A DNA stretch of 64,000 bases from Pseudomonas extremaustralis (GCF_900102035.1 NZ_LT629689.1:4448001-4512000); one strand, 5' to 3'; positions 36,684-47,932 are shown, counted from the stretch's first letter. A program made the numbers and translations. Notes: generated by a model not told the origin, from the letters alone.

Positions 36684-37306
36684 TGCTGTTCCAAGGTCTG
36701 CTCGCCAGCGTCGAACACGGCCTCAACCGTGTACTGCGCCTGGACAGCACCGCCCTGGCGCGGCTGGCGCACTTGAACGGCAAGGTGATTGCCGTCGACT
36801 GCACCAGCCCGGCCCTGCAGCTGTTTATCCTGCCCAGCGATGAAGGCCTGTTGCTCGCGAGCCAGTGGGCCGCCGAGGCCGACTGCACCTTGCGTGCGCC
36901 GGCCTCGAGCCTGTTGCACCTGGCGCTGAGCCGCAACAAGACCGCCATCCTCCACGGCCCCGACGTCGAACTGGAAGGCGACAGCGCGGTGCTGATGGAC
37001 CTGGCCGCCGTGCTGCAGGACCTGGAACTGGACTGGGAATACGAACTGTCGCGCTGGATCGGCCCCGTGGCCACCCAGTTGATCAGCGGGCACCTGCGCA
37101 GTCGCACGCGCTGGTACCAGCAGGGGTTCGCCAGCCTCAACCAGAACCTCGCCGAATACCTGAGCGAAGAATCGCGCACCCTGGTCGGACAGCGGGAAGC
37201 GCAAGCGCGCTTTCGTGAGCTCGACAAGGCCAAAATCGACCTGGAACGCCTCGAGGCCCGCTTCGAGCGCCTGAGCCGTTCCCTTGATCCAAGCGATAAC
37301 GCATGA
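36683..37306 (+). CDS. ubiJ: Ubiquinone biosynthesis accessory factor UbiJ
   Basis: A 207-residue SCP2-domain protein that, with UbiK, supports the ubiquinone hydroxylase complex, probably by holding the lipid intermediate. The N-terminal two-thirds match an SCP2 sterol-carrier-like fold ([39 protein letters not shown] region). The C-terminal third is a coiled coil ([22 protein letters not shown]). It starts at the ATG one base into the ubiE stop and overlaps ubiB by 4 bases. Assigned by position and domain pattern. Confidence 0.9.
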   Translation: MLFQGLLASVEHGLNRVLRLDSTALARLAHLNGKVIAVDCTSPALQLFILPSDEGLLLASQWAAEADCTLRAPASSLLHLALSRNKTAILHGPDVELEGDSAVLMDLAAVLQDLELDWEYELSRWIGPVATQLISGHLRSRTRWYQQGFASLNQNLAEYLSEESRTLVGQREAQARFRELDKAKIDLERLEARFERLSRSLDPSDNA

Positions 37307-38907
37307 AGCTGCTCGCCGTCCGCCGTCTGTTCCGTATCCAGCGCGTCGTAATCCGCTACCGTCTCGATGACCTGCTGTTCGCCCTGCCCTTGCCGTGGTT
37401 CCTGCTCGCCGTGCGTTATGTGCTGCCGTGGCGCTGGTTCCCACGCAAGCCGCTGGACCTCAGCCGTGGCGCGCGCCTGCGCCTGGCCTTGCAGGACCTG
37501 GGGCCGATCTTCATCAAGTTCGGGCAGATCCTCTCGACCCGCCGCGACCTGTTGCCCGAAGACATCGCCGACGAATTGATGCTGTTGCAGGACCGCGTGC
37601 CGCCGTTCGATTCGCAGCAATCGATGCGGCTGATCGAAGAACAGCTGGGCAAGAAGATCAGCGAGGTGTTCAGCCGCTTCGACGTCGAGCCCCTGGCCTC
37701 CGCGTCGGTGGCGCAAGTGCACGCCGCGCAACTCAAGACCGGCGAAGAAGTGGTGGTCAAGGTCATCCGCCCGGGCCTCAAGCCGATCATCGGCCAGGAC
37801 CTGGCGTGGCTGTTCATCCTGGCCCGCGCCGCCGAGCGTTTCTCCGCCGATGCGCGCCTGCTGCACCCGGTGGACGTGGTCGCTGACTACGAAAAAACCA
37901 TCTACGACGAACTCGACCTATTGCGCGAAGCGGCCAACGCCAGCCAGCTCATGCGCAATTTCGAAGGCTCGCCGCTGCTGTACGTGCCCCAAGTGTATTG
38001 GGACTGGTGCCGCCCGAAAGTGCTGGTGATGGAGCGGATCTATGGTGTGCAGGTCACCGACCTCGCGACCCTGGCCGACCAGCGCACCGACATGAAGATG
38101 CTCGCCGAGCGCGGCGTGGAGATCTTCTTCACCCAGGTGTTCCGCGACAGCTTCTTCCATGCCGACATGCACCCCGGCAATATCTTCGTCAGTACCATCA
38201 ACCCGTGGAGCCCGCAGTACATCGCGATCGACTGCGGCATCGTCGGCAGCCTGACCCCGGAAGACCAGGATTACCTGGCGCGCAACCTGTTCGCCTTCTT
38301 CAAGCGTGACTACCGTCGCGTGGCGCAATTGCACATCGATTCGGGCTGGGTGCCGGCGGAAACCAAGCTCAACGAGTTCGAGGCGGCGATCCGCACCGTG
38401 TGCGAGCCGATCTTCGAAAAGCCATTAAAAGATATTTCATTCGGCCAAGTGCTGATGCGCCTGTTCCAGACCGCGCGACGCTTCAACATGGAAGTGCAGC
38501 CGCAATTGGTACTGCTGCAAAAAACCCTGCTGAACATCGAAGGCCTGGGCCGCCAGCTGTACCCGGACCTCGACCTGTGGAATACCGCGCAGCCGTTCCT
38601 GGAACGCTGGATGCGCGAGCGGGTCAGCCCGAAAACCCTGCTGGGCAACCTGCAGAGCCAAGTGGAGCAACTGCCGCACCTGGCCAACATGACCCGTGAC
38701 CTGCTGGAGCGCATGTCCCAGCCCCACGCCAAGGACCCGGCGCCGCCGTGGCACACGCGCAAGGACGACTGGTTCCTGCGCCTGCTGGGCGCCGCGCATC
38801 TGGTCGGCGGGGTGATGCTGGCCATCGGCGGGCCATTGAACCAATTGGGCCACTGGCCGGCCGGTATCATGGTCGCCGTGGGTGTTTATCTGATCGTGCG
38901 TCGGTAG
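37303..38907 (+). CDS. ubiB: Ubiquinone biosynthesis protein UbiB (atypical kinase)
   Basis: ABC1/ADCK-family protein of 534 residues required for ubiquinone synthesis, thought to be an ATPase that helps extract lipid intermediates. It has the KxGQ-type signature in [17 protein letters not shown] (about 65-80), ASVAQVHAA as the A-rich loop, the catalytic-type [11 protein letters not shown] and DCGIVGSL metal motif, and two C-terminal transmembrane helices (about 492-533). Full length, intact. Confidence 0.96.
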   Translation: MKLLAVRRLFRIQRVVIRYRLDDLLFALPLPWFLLAVRYVLPWRWFPRKPLDLSRGARLRLALQDLGPIFIKFGQILSTRRDLLPEDIADELMLLQDRVPPFDSQQSMRLIEEQLGKKISEVFSRFDVEPLASASVAQVHAAQLKTGEEVVVKVIRPGLKPIIGQDLAWLFILARAAERFSADARLLHPVDVVADYEKTIYDELDLLREAANASQLMRNFEGSPLLYVPQVYWDWCRPKVLVMERIYGVQVTDLATLADQRTDMKMLAERGVEIFFTQVFRDSFFHADMHPGNIFVSTINPWSPQYIAIDCGIVGSLTPEDQDYLARNLFAFFKRDYRRVAQLHIDSGWVPAETKLNEFEAAIRTVCEPIFEKPLKDISFGQVLMRLFQTARRFNMEVQPQLVLLQKTLLNIEGLGRQLYPDLDLWNTAQPFLERWMRERVSPKTLLGNLQSQVEQLPHLANMTRDLLERMSQPHAKDPAPPWHTRKDDWFLRLLGAAHLVGGVMLAIGGPLNQLGHWPAGIMVAVGVYLIVRR

Positions 38908-38948
38908 CCAATCCGGTTATACACTGTCGCAAATTGCCGGAGCCGAAC

Positions 38949-39341
38949 ATGAAAGACTGGCTGGACGAGATCAAGTGGGACAGTGACGGCCTGGTGCCGG
39001 CCATTGCCCAGGACTACAAGACCGGGCGCGTGCTGATGATGGCCTGGATGAACCGCGAGGCCCTGAGCCTGACTGCCGCTGAGCAGCGCGCCATTTACTG
39101 GTCGCGCTCGCGTGGCAAACTGTGGCGCAAGGGCGAAGAGTCCGGGCACGTGCAGACCCTGCACGAGATGCGCCTGGACTGCGACGCCGACGTGGTGATC
39201 CTCATGGTCGAGCAGATCGGTGGCATCGCCTGCCATACCGGGCGTCACAGCTGCTTCTATCGCGTGTTCGAGAACGGCGAATGGAAAGTCGTCGAACCCG
39301 TGCTCAAAGACCCACACGCCATTTACTCGGCAGGACACTAG
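38949..39341 (+). CDS. hisI: Phosphoribosyl-AMP cyclohydrolase
   Basis: Third step of histidine biosynthesis, opening the adenine ring of PR-AMP. The 130-residue protein begins [18 protein letters not shown]. It carries the zinc and catalytic cysteines in [10 protein letters not shown] and [14 protein letters not shown] (the CHTGRxSCF signature). It is a separate polypeptide from HisE, the pseudomonad arrangement, unlike the fused HisIE of enterobacteria. The ATG at 38949 follows the CCGGAGCCG upstream sequence. Confidence 0.96.
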   Translation: MKDWLDEIKWDSDGLVPAIAQDYKTGRVLMMAWMNREALSLTAAEQRAIYWSRSRGKLWRKGEESGHVQTLHEMRLDCDADVVILMVEQIGGIACHTGRHSCFYRVFENGEWKVVEPVLKDPHAIYSAGH

Positions 39342-39343
39342 AC

Positions 39344-39676
39344 ATGAGCGATACCCTCAACCGTGTGGCCCAGGTGCTGGAAGACCGCAAAGGCGCGGAC
39401 GCCGAAAGCTCCTACGTCGCCAGCCTGTACCACAAGGGCCTGAACAAGATCCTGGAAAAACTCGGCGAAGAGTCCATCGAGACCATCATCGCCGCCAAGG
39501 ATGCCGAAGTCAGCGGCAACTGCAGCGATGTGATCTACGAAACCGCCGACCTATGGTTCCACAGCCTGGTCATGCTTGCCCAACTGGGGCAGCATCCGCA
39601 GGCCGTGCTGGATGAACTGGACCGTCGCTTCGGCTTGTCCGGGCACGTCGAAAAGGCCTCGCGCCCGTCCGCCTGA
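39344..39676 (+). CDS. hisE: Phosphoribosyl-ATP pyrophosphatase
   Basis: Second step of histidine biosynthesis, hydrolysing PR-ATP to PR-AMP. The 110-residue all-helical MazG-like protein has [14 protein letters not shown] and [18 protein letters not shown], which bring the acidic metal ligands together. It begins 2 bases after hisI, so the two steps are made together. Placed in front of the tat genes. Confidence 0.96.
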   Translation: MSDTLNRVAQVLEDRKGADAESSYVASLYHKGLNKILEKLGEESIETIIAAKDAEVSGNCSDVIYETADLWFHSLVMLAQLGQHPQAVLDELDRRFGLSGHVEKASRPSA

Positions 39677-39701
39677 ATAACTTTCACAGAGGAATTGCAG
39701 C

Positions 39702-39980
39702 ATGGGCATTTTTGACTGGAAACACTGGATCGTCATTCTGGTGGTGGTCGTTCTGGTGTTCGGCACCAAGAAACTGAAAAACCTCGGCACCGACGTCGGC
39801 GAGTCGATCAAAGGCTTTCGCAAGGCCATGAACGACGAGGAAAAGCCGGCCGAGCCTGTCGCCACCCCAGTACCGCCGGCCCAGCCTGTACACCCGCAGG
39901 CCACCCAGCCAATCACCGAGCGTCGTACCTTCGACGTGCAGGCTGAAAAAGTCGAAGAGCCGACCCGCAAAGACTCGTGA
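39702..39980 (+). CDS. tatA: Twin-arginine translocase subunit TatA
   Basis: Pore-forming component of the Tat exporter for folded proteins. The 92-residue protein has an N-terminal membrane helix ([16 protein letters not shown], about residues 8-20), the FGTKKL hinge, an amphipathic helix ([15 protein letters not shown]) and an acidic Pro-rich tail. Separated from hisE by 25 bases that contain an AGAGGA ribosome-binding site. Confidence 0.95.
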   Translation: MGIFDWKHWIVILVVVVLVFGTKKLKNLGTDVGESIKGFRKAMNDEEKPAEPVATPVPPAQPVHPQATQPITERRTFDVQAEKVEEPTRKDS

Positions 39981-39990
39981 GCACTGACTA

Positions 39991-40401
39991 ATGTTTGGTA
40001 TCAGCTTCTCTGAACTGCTGCTCGTCGGCCTTGTGGCCCTGCTGGTATTGGGGCCGGAACGCCTGCCCGGTGCTGCGCGTACGGCCGGCTTGTGGATCGG
40101 GCGCCTGAAACGCAGTTTCAACGCCATCAAACAGGAAGTTGAACGGGAAATCGGCGCCGACGAAATCCGCCGCCAATTGCACAACGAACACATCCTGTCG
40201 TTGGAGCAAGAGGCGCGCAAGATTCTGTCGCCGGTGCAGGAACCCGCCAAACCGGTGGAGCCTGTGGCCGAGCACAGCATCGCGCCGGCGCTGGACGCCC
40301 CGCCTGCCGAGCCGATTCACACCGCGCCAACCGAGCCCGCGCCGGCACCCGTCACGCCGCCCGCCCCCCATGACCCTACATTGCCGCCGCGAGCCCCATG
40401 A
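39991..40401 (+). CDS. tatB: Twin-arginine translocase subunit TatB
   Basis: Works with TatC to receive Tat signal peptides. The 136-residue protein has the [21 protein letters not shown] membrane helix with the conserved Glu8, the GPERLP hinge, an amphipathic helix ([19 protein letters not shown]) and a long Pro/Ala-rich tail. It overlaps tatC by 4 bases. The Glu and GPERLP motif distinguish it from TatA. Confidence 0.95.
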   Translation: MFGISFSELLLVGLVALLVLGPERLPGAARTAGLWIGRLKRSFNAIKQEVEREIGADEIRRQLHNEHILSLEQEARKILSPVQEPAKPVEPVAEHSIAPALDAPPAEPIHTAPTEPAPAPVTPPAPHDPTLPPRAP

Positions 40402-41192
40402 GCGCTGATAAACCGGAAAACGACCAGCATATGCCGCTGGTCTCGCACCTCACCGAGCTGCGTACCCGCCTGCTGCGTTGTGTAGCGGCAATCTTCGTGA
40501 TCTTCGCCGGGTTGTTCGCCTTTACCCAGCAGATCTACACCTTCGTTTCCACGCCGCTGCGCCAGTACCTGCCGGTCGGCGCGACGATGATCGCCACCGA
40601 TGTGTCATCGCCGTTCCTCACGCCGCTGAAACTGACGATGATGGTTTCGCTGTTCCTGGCGATCCCGGTGATCCTGCATCAGATCTGGGGCTTTATCGCG
40701 CCGGGCCTGTACAAGCATGAGAAGCGCATCGCGGTGCCGCTTTTGGTGTCGAGCATCCTGCTGTTCTATACCGGCATGGCATTCGCCTACTTCCTGGTGT
40801 TCCCGCTGATCTTCAAGTTCTTCGCCGCCGCCACCCCGGCCGGCGTGGAGATGATGACCGACATCACCAGCTACCTCGACTTCGTGATGACGCTGTTCTT
40901 CGCCTTCGGCGTGGCCTTCGAAATCCCGGTGGCCGTGGTGCTGCTGGTGTGGATCGGCGTGGTCAACGTCAAATACCTGAAGAAGATCCGCCCCTACGTG
41001 ATCATCGGCTGCTTCGTGGTCGGCATGATCCTCACGCCGCCAGACATCTTCTCCCAGACCCTGCTGGCCGTGCCGATGTGGATGCTGTTCGAGATCGGCA
41101 TCCTGTTCAGCAGCCTGATCACCAAGCGGGGCGAACACCCCGACGACCAAGCCGCCGACGACAACGACCAGCCGCCAGCGACCCAGCCGTGA
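40398..41192 (+). CDS. tatC: Twin-arginine translocase subunit TatC
   Basis: Six-helix integral protein that recognises the twin-arginine signal. The 264-residue product has the N-terminal [16 protein letters not shown] block, the FxxP-type loops ([21 protein letters not shown], with the conserved Glu in YKHEKR) and TPPDIFSQ near the last helix. It ends in a hydrophilic tail ([16 protein letters not shown]). It overlaps the following rsmE gene by 4 bases (GTGA). Confidence 0.96.
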   Translation: MSADKPENDQHMPLVSHLTELRTRLLRCVAAIFVIFAGLFAFTQQIYTFVSTPLRQYLPVGATMIATDVSSPFLTPLKLTMMVSLFLAIPVILHQIWGFIAPGLYKHEKRIAVPLLVSSILLFYTGMAFAYFLVFPLIFKFFAAATPAGVEMMTDITSYLDFVMTLFFAFGVAFEIPVAVVLLVWIGVVNVKYLKKIRPYVIIGCFVVGMILTPPDIFSQTLLAVPMWMLFEIGILFSSLITKRGEHPDDQAADDNDQPPATQP

Positions 41193-41896
41193 ACCTGCTG
41201 TTGCTGGAAGAGGCCGACTTTATCGCGGCCGACCGGGTGGTGCTGCGGGATCGACGCCTGGTGCATATGCAGGACGTCCACCGTGCAGCGGTGGGCGACA
41301 ACCTGCGGGTCGGTCGCGTCGGCGGGTTGATGGGCAACGCACAACTGCTGCGCCTTGAATCGAGCGAAGCCGAGCTTCAGGTCAGCTTCGACCTGCAGCC
41401 CCCGGCCAAACTGCCCCTGACCCTGCTGCTGGCCCTGCCGCGTCCGAAGATGTTGCGCCGGGTCTTGCAGACCGTGGCCGCCATGGGTGTGCCGAAGGTG
41501 GTGCTGGTCAACAGCTACCGGGTCGAGAAAAGCTTCTGGCAAACCCCGTTCCTGGAACCCGAAGCGATTCGCGAGCAACTGATCCTTGGCCTGGAACAGG
41601 CGCGGGACACGGTACTGCCCGAGATCGTGATCGAAAAGCGCTTCAAGCCGTTCGTCGAAGACCGCCTGCCGGCGATGACCGCGAGCACCCTTGGCCTGAT
41701 CGGCCATCCTGGCGATTACCCGGCGTGCCCACGCGGGCTGGATGAGCCGGTGACCCTGGCCATCGGCCCGGAAGGCGGCTGGATTCCCTACGAAGTCGAC
41801 CTGCTGACCAAGGCCGGGTTGCAACCGGTGCAGCTCGGCGCGCGGATCCTGCGGGTGGAAACTGCGGTCACCGCCCTGCTCTCCCGCCTCTTTTAA
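41189..41896 (+). CDS. rsmE: 16S rRNA m3U1498 methyltransferase
   Basis: SPOUT-class methyltransferase modifying U1498 of 16S rRNA. The 235-residue protein begins at GTG 41189 ([11 protein letters not shown]). It has an N-terminal PUA-like domain (about 1-70) and a C-terminal knotted SAM-binding domain with [15 protein letters not shown] and [12 protein letters not shown], the RsmE signatures. It is translationally coupled to tatC, and the reading frame back to 40949 is a shadow. Ends before a REP pair. Confidence 0.94.
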   Translation: MNLLLLEEADFIAADRVVLRDRRLVHMQDVHRAAVGDNLRVGRVGGLMGNAQLLRLESSEAELQVSFDLQPPAKLPLTLLLALPRPKMLRRVLQTVAAMGVPKVVLVNSYRVEKSFWQTPFLEPEAIREQLILGLEQARDTVLPEIVIEKRFKPFVEDRLPAMTASTLGLIGHPGDYPACPRGLDEPVTLAIGPEGGWIPYEVDLLTKAGLQPVQLGARILRVETAVTALLSRLF

Positions 41897-41900
41897 ATTC

Positions 41901-41990
41901 CCGTGCTCGCGAAAAAACCATCGGCAACGTGGGTTGCCTGATGGCGCGGCGTTATCGTCGGCGATCTTCGCGAGCAAGCTCGCGCCTACA
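41901..41990. repeat. Paired REP element (family A), left half degraded
   Basis: The right arm TTCGCGAGCAAGCTCGCGCC is intact, while the left keeps only GTGCTCGCGAAAA. The shared centre (GGCGTTATCGTCGGCGAT) remains. Lies between rsmE and the first chemoreceptor. Confidence 0.75.
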
Positions 41991-42042
41991 GAATGCGCGG
42001 GTGCTGCCGATATTCTTTGAATAAGTCTAAGGAGTTCGCAGC

Positions 42043-43959
42043 ATGTATCGTTGGTTAGCCGAAAAGCTGGGGAATGTCAGCGTCAGAACCAAGCTGGGCG
42101 TCGGTTTTGGACTGGTCTTGCTGTTGACCCTGATGATCACCTTCACCGGCTGGACCGGCCTGAGCGATGTGGCCAGCCGCGGTGACAAACTGGGGTTTAT
42201 CTCCAGCCTCAATGTCTTGACCAAGGACCTGCGCCTGGCCCGCCTGGACTATGAGATGCGCCGTGGCGAACAAGGCACGACGGCCGTCAGCGACCTGCTG
42301 AACCGCCTGGACAGCGGCATGAAGACAGCCCGCACCCTGATCGAACAACCTGCCGATATCGCCCTGATCGATGAGCAACTGGCCGCCGTGGAGCAATACA
42401 AGCGCGCCTTCAAGGATATGGCGCAAGCCGGCGATAACCGTGAAAACGCCCGCAGCAAACTGGGCAATACCGCCGACAATGCCGTGCTCAAGGTCAGCGA
42501 AGTCGAGAAGTCGTTGCTGCAAGGCGACAGCGTGACCCAATTCAATCGCGTGGTGGAACTGAGCAAGCTGATCCAGCAGGCACGCTTCCAGGTGCGCGGC
42601 TACACCTACAGCGGCAAGGTCGACGCCGAGCAACCGGCCCTCGATGCCATCGACAACGCCCTGAAGAAAATCACCGAACTGGAAGGCCAACTGCCCGCCG
42701 AGTACCAGGCCAACCTGCAACAGGCCGGCGTCTCGCTGCAAGCCTACCGTGCCGCCGTCAGCCAGTACCGTGATTCCCAGGTTGCCACCGCCGCGGCACT
42801 CAAGACCATGAGCGCACAGGGCGATCTGCTGCTCAGTCATAGCGATAAACTCACCGTCTCCCAGACGGCGGTGCGTGACACCGATGCCGCCCAAGCCAAG
42901 TATTTCCTGCTACTGGCAACCGCGCTGGCGCTGATCTTCGGCCTGGTCGCGGCCTGGGCCATCACCCGTCAGATCGTCATTCCGCTGAACCAGACCTTAC
43001 AGGTCGCCGAGCGTGTCGCCTCGGGCGACTTGAGCCACAACCTGACCTCCGTACGCCAGGACGAACTGGGCCAGCTGCAACGGGCCATGCAAAGCATGAG
43101 CATGGGCCTGCGCGAGTTGATCGGCGGCATCAGCGACGGTGTGACCCAGATCGCCCGCGCCGCCGAGCAACTGTCGGCCGTGACCGAACAGACCAGCGCC
43201 GGGGTCAACAGCCAGAAGATCGAGACCGACCAGGTGGCCACCGCCATGAATGAAATGGCGGCGACGGTGCTGGAAGTGGCGCGCAACGCCGAGGAAGCCT
43301 CTGAAGCAGCCGTGGCCGCTGACCAACAGGCGCGTGAGGGCGACAAGGTGGTGGGACAAGCCATCGCCCAGATCGAACGCCTGGCCACCGAAGTGGGGAA
43401 CTCCACCGAAGCCATGGGCCATCTCAAGCGTGAAAGCGACAAGATCGGCAGCGTGCTCGACGTGATCAAGTCCGTGGCCCAACAAACCAACTTGCTGGCC
43501 CTCAACGCCGCCATCGAGGCCGCACGCGCCGGTGAAGCCGGGCGGGGTTTCGCGGTGGTGGCCGATGAAGTGCGCAGCCTGGCCCTGCGCACCCAGAAGT
43601 CCACCGAAGAGATCGAAGAGTTGATCGTCGGCCTGCAAAGCGGTACCCAACAGGTGGCGACCATCATGGACAACAGCCGCGGCCTCACCGACAGCAGCGT
43701 CGAACTGACCCGCAGCGCCGGCAGCGCCCTGGCGAACATCACGCGCACCGTCTCGACCATCCAGGCGATGAACGCCCAGATCGCCACCGCCGCCGAGCAA
43801 CAAAGCGCCGTGGCCGAAGAGGTCAACCGCAGCGTGCTGAACGTGCGCGATATCTCGGAACAGACCGCAGCGGCCAGTGAAGAGACCGCCAGTTCGAGTA
43901 CCGAACTGGCGCGCCTGGGCATCCATCTGCAAACCCTGGTCGGCCGCTTCCAGGTCTGA
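42043..43959 (+). CDS. Methyl-accepting chemotaxis protein, HBM-type sensor (first of two)
   Basis: A 638-residue chemoreceptor: TM1 (about 18-38), a long all-helical periplasmic sensor of about 245 residues consistent with an HBM (helical bimodular) domain, TM2 (about 287-310), HAMP (about 310-362) and a cytoplasmic signalling domain whose hairpin tip reads [18 protein letters not shown] receptors of pseudomonads such as McpS and McpK sense organic acids, and position matches the mcpK region of P. aeruginosa as I recall it. The ligand here is inferred, not seen. Start ATG has AAGGAG upstream. Homologous to the next gene. Confidence 0.88.
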   Translation: MYRWLAEKLGNVSVRTKLGVGFGLVLLLTLMITFTGWTGLSDVASRGDKLGFISSLNVLTKDLRLARLDYEMRRGEQGTTAVSDLLNRLDSGMKTARTLIEQPADIALIDEQLAAVEQYKRAFKDMAQAGDNRENARSKLGNTADNAVLKVSEVEKSLLQGDSVTQFNRVVELSKLIQQARFQVRGYTYSGKVDAEQPALDAIDNALKKITELEGQLPAEYQANLQQAGVSLQAYRAAVSQYRDSQVATAAALKTMSAQGDLLLSHSDKLTVSQTAVRDTDAAQAKYFLLLATALALIFGLVAAWAITRQIVIPLNQTLQVAERVASGDLSHNLTSVRQDELGQLQRAMQSMSMGLRELIGGISDGVTQIARAAEQLSAVTEQTSAGVNSQKIETDQVATAMNEMAATVLEVARNAEEASEAAVAADQQAREGDKVVGQAIAQIERLATEVGNSTEAMGHLKRESDKIGSVLDVIKSVAQQTNLLALNAAIEAARAGEAGRGFAVVADEVRSLALRTQKSTEEIEELIVGLQSGTQQVATIMDNSRGLTDSSVELTRSAGSALANITRTVSTIQAMNAQIATAAEQQSAVAEEVNRSVLNVRDISEQTAAASEETASSSTELARLGIHLQTLVGRFQV

Positions 43960-43970
43960 CTCGCGCCTGC

Positions 43971-43995
43971 GCGGCGACCTGTCCTGGGTCGCCGC
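43971..43995 (+). terminator. Stem-loop after the first chemoreceptor
   Basis: GCGGCGACC pairs with GGTCGCCGC around a 7-base loop, starting 11 bases after the stop. There is no T-run, so it may act as a 3' end protector or a weak terminator separating the two receptor genes. Confidence 0.45.
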
Positions 43996-44125
43996 CAGCA
44001 ATCTGTGAAATTTCCTACGCACTTATCAGCCCCAACCCACCCTCAAGGCAACTAGCGTTCAACTCAGTTCAAGGTGCTTGCGTACCTTCAAGAACGCCCG
44101 TTGTTCACTTGCTGGAGGGTTAATC

Positions 44126-46033
44126 ATGCTTCGCCGAATCACTCAACTGTTGGGTGACGCCAGTGTCACCCTCAAACTGGCCCTGGGCTTTTCCCTGGTA
44201 CTGGCGCTGAGCCTCGTGATTGCCGCAACCGGCTGGCAGGCCCTGGCGGCGTCGCTTTACCGCTCGCAAACCCTGACGGTGCTCGCGCAGCTGGCCGTGG
44301 CCGGCGAAGAGTTGCGCGCCGACAGAATCGTTTACCGCACCCTGGACGACGCCGACAGCTTCAGCCGATTGAGCACGAGCATGGAGAAAATCGACAGCAG
44401 CCTGGCGGAGCTTTCCAGCCGACTCACAGCGCCGAAAGCTCTGCAATATCTGCAGGAGATGGCCCGCATCAGCGCGACGTTCAAAACCACCCTCAAGGGC
44501 GTGCCAGCGCTGGTTGAACAACGCGAAAGCGCCCGTGAACAGTTGAAACAGAACTCCGTGCGCACCGGCGACGCCCTGGCCCAGTTGGCCAGCGACCTGC
44601 CCGACCAAGAAGATGAAAAAGCCCTCGATGCCGTGGAAAATCTGCGCCAGGCCATCGAACAGGCCGAGGACAGCGCCCAGAGTCCGGCCTGGGCCGCCAG
44701 TTCACTGGATGCCTACTCCCAGGCGGTCACCGATGCGGAACGTAACCTTGAGCTGGCCCAGGCGGCGGTGGTGAAGCTGCCCGTCGACAGCGGCGCATTG
44801 AAAACCGCGGTACTCGGCATCCGCACTCACCTGACACGACTCAAGGACACCCAGCTCAGCACCGAAAACGCGCAAAACCAGTTGGAGCAACAATTGGATC
44901 AATTGCTCGGGCAAAGCGACCTCTTGAGCCAGGACCAGACCCAACGACGGGATCGCGAAGCCGAGCAAGCCCGCACCCAAACCCTGGGCATTACCGCAAT
45001 CGCCTTGCTCCTCGGCATCCTCGCCGCCTGGGTGATTGCCGGGCAAATCGTGAAGCCGCTGCGCAAGGCGTTGAGCGTGGCCAATCGCATTGCCGAGGGC
45101 GACCTGAGCCACGATATACAGACACGGCGCAAAGACGAGCTGGGCCAATTGCAACGCAGCATGACCCAAATGACCCTGAACCTGCGCGAGCTGATCGGCA
45201 GCATCAGCGACAACGCGCGGCAGATCGCCAGCGCCGCCGAGGAGCTTTCTGCCGTCACCGTACAAACCCGCGCCGGGGTCAATCATCAGCGCGACGAAAC
45301 CGAACAGGTGGCGACCGCCATGAACCAGATGCTGGCCACCGCCCAGGAAGTGGCGCGCCACGCCGAACAGGCATCGATTGCCGCCGGCGAGGCCAATCAA
45401 CAGACCGAACTGGGGGATCAGGTGGTGATGGATGCCGTGGCGCAGATCGAACACCTGGCCCACGAGATGGCCCGCTCAAGCCAGGCCATGATTGCGCTGC
45501 AACGGGAAAGCCAGAAGATCGGCAGCGTGCTGGATGTGATCAAGTCCGTGTCGCAACAGACCAACCTGCTGGCGCTCAATGCTGCCATCGAAGCCGCGCG
45601 GGCCGGCGAGGCGGGCCAAGGGTTTGCCGTGGTCGCCGATGAAGTGCGCAGCCTGGCGCAACGGACCCAGCAGTCGGCCGAGGAAATCGAAGGGCTGATC
45701 GGCGGCTTGCACACTGGCACCCAGGAAGTGGCCGACATCATGGACTACAGCCGCACCCTGACCGACAACAGCGTCGGCCTGGCACGCAACGCCGGGGATG
45801 CCCTGACGGAAATCGCGCGCACTGTGGCGGTGATCCAGGAGATGAACCCGCAGATCGCCGCTGCGGCCGAAGAGCAAAGCGCGGTCGCCGAAGAGATCAA
45901 TCGCAGCGTATTGAAAGTGCGCGACGCCTCGGAGCAAACCGCCGCCGCTAGTGAGCAGACAGCGACGGCGAGCATCGAGTTGGCGCGATTGGGAACGGAT
46001 TTGCAGCGGTGCGTGGGGAGGTTCAAGGTGTGA
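44126..46033 (+). CDS. Methyl-accepting chemotaxis protein, tandem paralogue
   Basis: A 635-residue receptor with the same layout as its neighbour: TM1 (about 19-38), helical periplasmic domain, TM2 (about 283-303), HAMP and a signalling domain with [17 protein letters not shown]. The cytoplasmic half is very close to the first receptor, but the periplasmic half is much more diverged, so it probably binds a different ligand. The ATG at 44126 has GGAGGG ahead of it and gives an N-terminus that aligns with the first receptor (LRRITQLLGDASVTLKL). The upstream in-frame start at 44078 is rejected. Confidence 0.88.
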   Translation: MLRRITQLLGDASVTLKLALGFSLVLALSLVIAATGWQALAASLYRSQTLTVLAQLAVAGEELRADRIVYRTLDDADSFSRLSTSMEKIDSSLAELSSRLTAPKALQYLQEMARISATFKTTLKGVPALVEQRESAREQLKQNSVRTGDALAQLASDLPDQEDEKALDAVENLRQAIEQAEDSAQSPAWAASSLDAYSQAVTDAERNLELAQAAVVKLPVDSGALKTAVLGIRTHLTRLKDTQLSTENAQNQLEQQLDQLLGQSDLLSQDQTQRRDREAEQARTQTLGITAIALLLGILAAWVIAGQIVKPLRKALSVANRIAEGDLSHDIQTRRKDELGQLQRSMTQMTLNLRELIGSISDNARQIASAAEELSAVTVQTRAGVNHQRDETEQVATAMNQMLATAQEVARHAEQASIAAGEANQQTELGDQVVMDAVAQIEHLAHEMARSSQAMIALQRESQKIGSVLDVIKSVSQQTNLLALNAAIEAARAGEAGQGFAVVADEVRSLAQRTQQSAEEIEGLIGGLHTGTQEVADIMDYSRTLTDNSVGLARNAGDALTEIARTVAVIQEMNPQIAAAAEEQSAVAEEINRSVLKVRDASEQTAAASEQTATASIELARLGTDLQRCVGRFKV

Positions 46034-46045
46034 CCTCCCCGCGCC

Positions 46046-46780
46046 TCAGAGCACTTGACGCAGGAACGCCTGGGCCCGTGGGTCTTTCGGCGCATCGAAG
46101 AACTCGGCCGGGGCCGCATCTTCAAGCAACTTGCCGTGATCGAAGAACAGCACGCGATGCGCCACTTCGCGGGCAAAGCCCATTTCGTGGGTCACGCAGA
46201 CCATGGTCATGCCTTCCAGGGCCAGGGTCTTCATGACGTCCAGCACTTCGCCGACCATTTCCGGGTCGAGTGCCGAAGTGGGCTCATCGAACAGCATCAC
46301 CTTGGGGTCCATCGCCAACGCCCGGGCAATCGCCACGCGCTGCTGCTGGCCGCCGGAGAGCCGTGAGGGGAACTCGTTGGCTTTCTGCGCAATGCCGACT
46401 TTTTCAAGCAACGCCATGGCCTTGGCTTCGCGCTCTTTCTTGCCGCGCTTGCGCACGACTTTTTGCGCCAGGCACAGGTTTTCCAGCACGGTCATGTGGG
46501 GGAACAGGTTGAAGTGCTGGAACACCATGCCGACTTCACGACGATAGGCATTCACATCGGTTTTCGGGTCGGCCAGTTGCAGGCCGTCGATGCTGACCGA
46601 GCCCGAATCGAATTCTTCCAGACCATTGAGGCAACGCAGGAAGGTCGACTTGCCCGAACCGGACGGGCCGATGACCACCAGCACTTCGCCCTTGGCCACC
46701 TGGGTGGTGACGTGATCCACCGCACGCACCACCTGGCCGCGGGTGTCGAAGACTTTTACCAGATCGCGGACTTCAATCAC
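46046..46780 (-). CDS. Polar amino acid ABC transporter, ATP-binding protein
   Basis: A 244-residue GlnQ/HisP-type ATPase. Walker [10 protein letters not shown] (about residue 34), Q-loop [13 protein letters not shown], signature [15 protein letters not shown], Walker [15 protein letters not shown] and the H-loop VTHEMGFA are all intact. The start is taken at GTG 46780 because GGAGG lies 10 bases upstream and the [11 protein letters not shown] start fits the family; a TTG at 46801 is the alternative. It overlaps the permease gene by 8 bases. Substrate is probably an amino acid. Confidence 0.9.
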   Translation of the reverse strand: MIEVRDLVKVFDTRGQVVRAVDHVTTQVAKGEVLVVIGPSGSGKSTFLRCLNGLEEFDSGSVSIDGLQLADPKTDVNAYRREVGMVFQHFNLFPHMTVLENLCLAQKVVRKRGKKEREAKAMALLEKVGIAQKANEFPSRLSGGQQQRVAIARALAMDPKVMLFDEPTSALDPEMVGEVLDVMKTLALEGMTMVCVTHEMGFAREVAHRVLFFDHGKLLEDAAPAEFFDAPKDPRAQAFLRQVL

Positions 46781-47732
46781 TTTGCGCGAGCCTCCGCTCA
46801 AGCCGGCTGGCCATTTTCGACAGCGGCAGGTTGATCAACAGGTACAGGCCTGCGACGCAGAACAGGATTTCAAATGGCGAAAACGAGGTGGTGATGACTT
46901 CGCGGCCGCTCTTGAGCAGTTCGGTAATGGCGATCACCGACACCAGCGAGGTGTCTTTCACCAGACTGATAAATTGCCCGGCCAGAGGCGGCAACACGCG
47001 CTTGAACGCCTGCGGCAGCACCACATGGCGCATCGCCTGGCTGGCACTCAGCCCCAGGGAACGGGCGGCTTCGTTCTGGCCACGGGTGATGGACTGCACG
47101 CCGGCGCGGACGATTTCCGCCACATAGGCGCCGGTGAACAGCGACAGCGCGGCGATCCCGGCAAACTCGCGGGACAGGTTGAGTACCGTGCCGATAAAGA
47201 AATAGAAAATGAAGATCTGCACCAATAGCGGCGTACCGCGCACCAGTTCGACGTAGATCGTCGACAGATCACGCAATGTCGGGTTCTTCGACAGCCGGCA
47301 CAAACCGGTGGCCAGACCGATCGCCAGGCCCAGGATGCCGGACACCACCGACAGCCATAACGTGGTCCACAAGCCCCACATCAATGGGCCCAACGCCCAA
47401 TGCCGGTTCACGCCGATCACATCGCCCTCGGCCACGTCGTCGCCGCGCGCCACTTTCAGGCTGTTGTCGGCCACGGTGAGGGTCTGCACGCTGCCGGCGT
47501 CGTTGCGCAGGGTGACTTCGGCCACATCGCCCTTGCGTACCAGCTCAACGACGGTGGAAATATCCGCGGCCCGCTGTGCCTCTTCGGCCTGATAGGCGAA
47601 GTACTGCGGCACGCGGTTCCAGCGCCATTCGTAGGACATCAGCGAGGTGGCGTAGTACAAAGCGCCCGCCAGGCCGACCAGCACGACCACCGTCAGCAGG
47701 TGCCAGGGCCATTGGGCTTTTTTCTGTTTCAT
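46773..47732 (-). CDS. Polar amino acid ABC transporter, permease
   Basis: A 319-residue HisM/GlnP-type permease. Residues 10-125 form an N-terminal extension with one membrane helix and a periplasmic stretch. The conserved core follows with about five helices ([38 protein letters not shown]) and the EAA loop ([23 protein letters not shown]). Only one permease gene is present, so it is expected to work as a homodimer. Ends 8 bases inside the ATPase gene. Confidence 0.9.
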   Translation of the reverse strand: MKQKKAQWPWHLLTVVVLVGLAGALYYATSLMSYEWRWNRVPQYFAYQAEEAQRAADISTVVELVRKGDVAEVTLRNDAGSVQTLTVADNSLKVARGDDVAEGDVIGVNRHWALGPLMWGLWTTLWLSVVSGILGLAIGLATGLCRLSKNPTLRDLSTIYVELVRGTPLLVQIFIFYFFIGTVLNLSREFAGIAALSLFTGAYVAEIVRAGVQSITRGQNEAARSLGLSASQAMRHVVLPQAFKRVLPPLAGQFISLVKDTSLVSVIAITELLKSGREVITTSFSPFEILFCVAGLYLLINLPLSKMASRLERRLAQSD

Positions 47733-47757
47733 TACTCAACATCCAAAAGGGTCGGGT

Positions 47758-47787
47758 AAGCCCCCGCCTTTGGTGGCGGGCGGGCTT
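47758..47787 (-). other. Stem-loop upstream of the permease gene
   Basis: AAGCCCCCGCC and GGCGGGCGGGCTT form a GC-rich hairpin with a short loop, 25 bases before the permease start. With the REP pair next to it, it separates the binding-protein part of the mRNA from the permease part, a layout known to keep binding-protein levels high. Confidence 0.5.
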
Positions 47788-47815
47788 GCCCTAATGCCAT
47801 TCAGTCAAGGCATTT

Positions 47816-47915
47816 TGTAGGAGCGAGCTTGCTCGCGAAAAACTCAAAAACACCGCGTTTATCCAGCAAACCCGCGTTAGCGTTAACGGCCTTCGCGAGC
47901 AAGCTCGCGCCTACA
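47816..47915. repeat. Paired REP element (family A) inside the ABC operon
   Basis: TGTAGGAGCGAGCTTGCTCG and its inverted partner, 100 bases in all, lie between the binding-protein gene and the permease gene. The same central sequence as in the copy at 15868 is seen. Confidence 0.9.
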
Positions 47916-47932
47916 GAAAGCGGGAACCGGCG

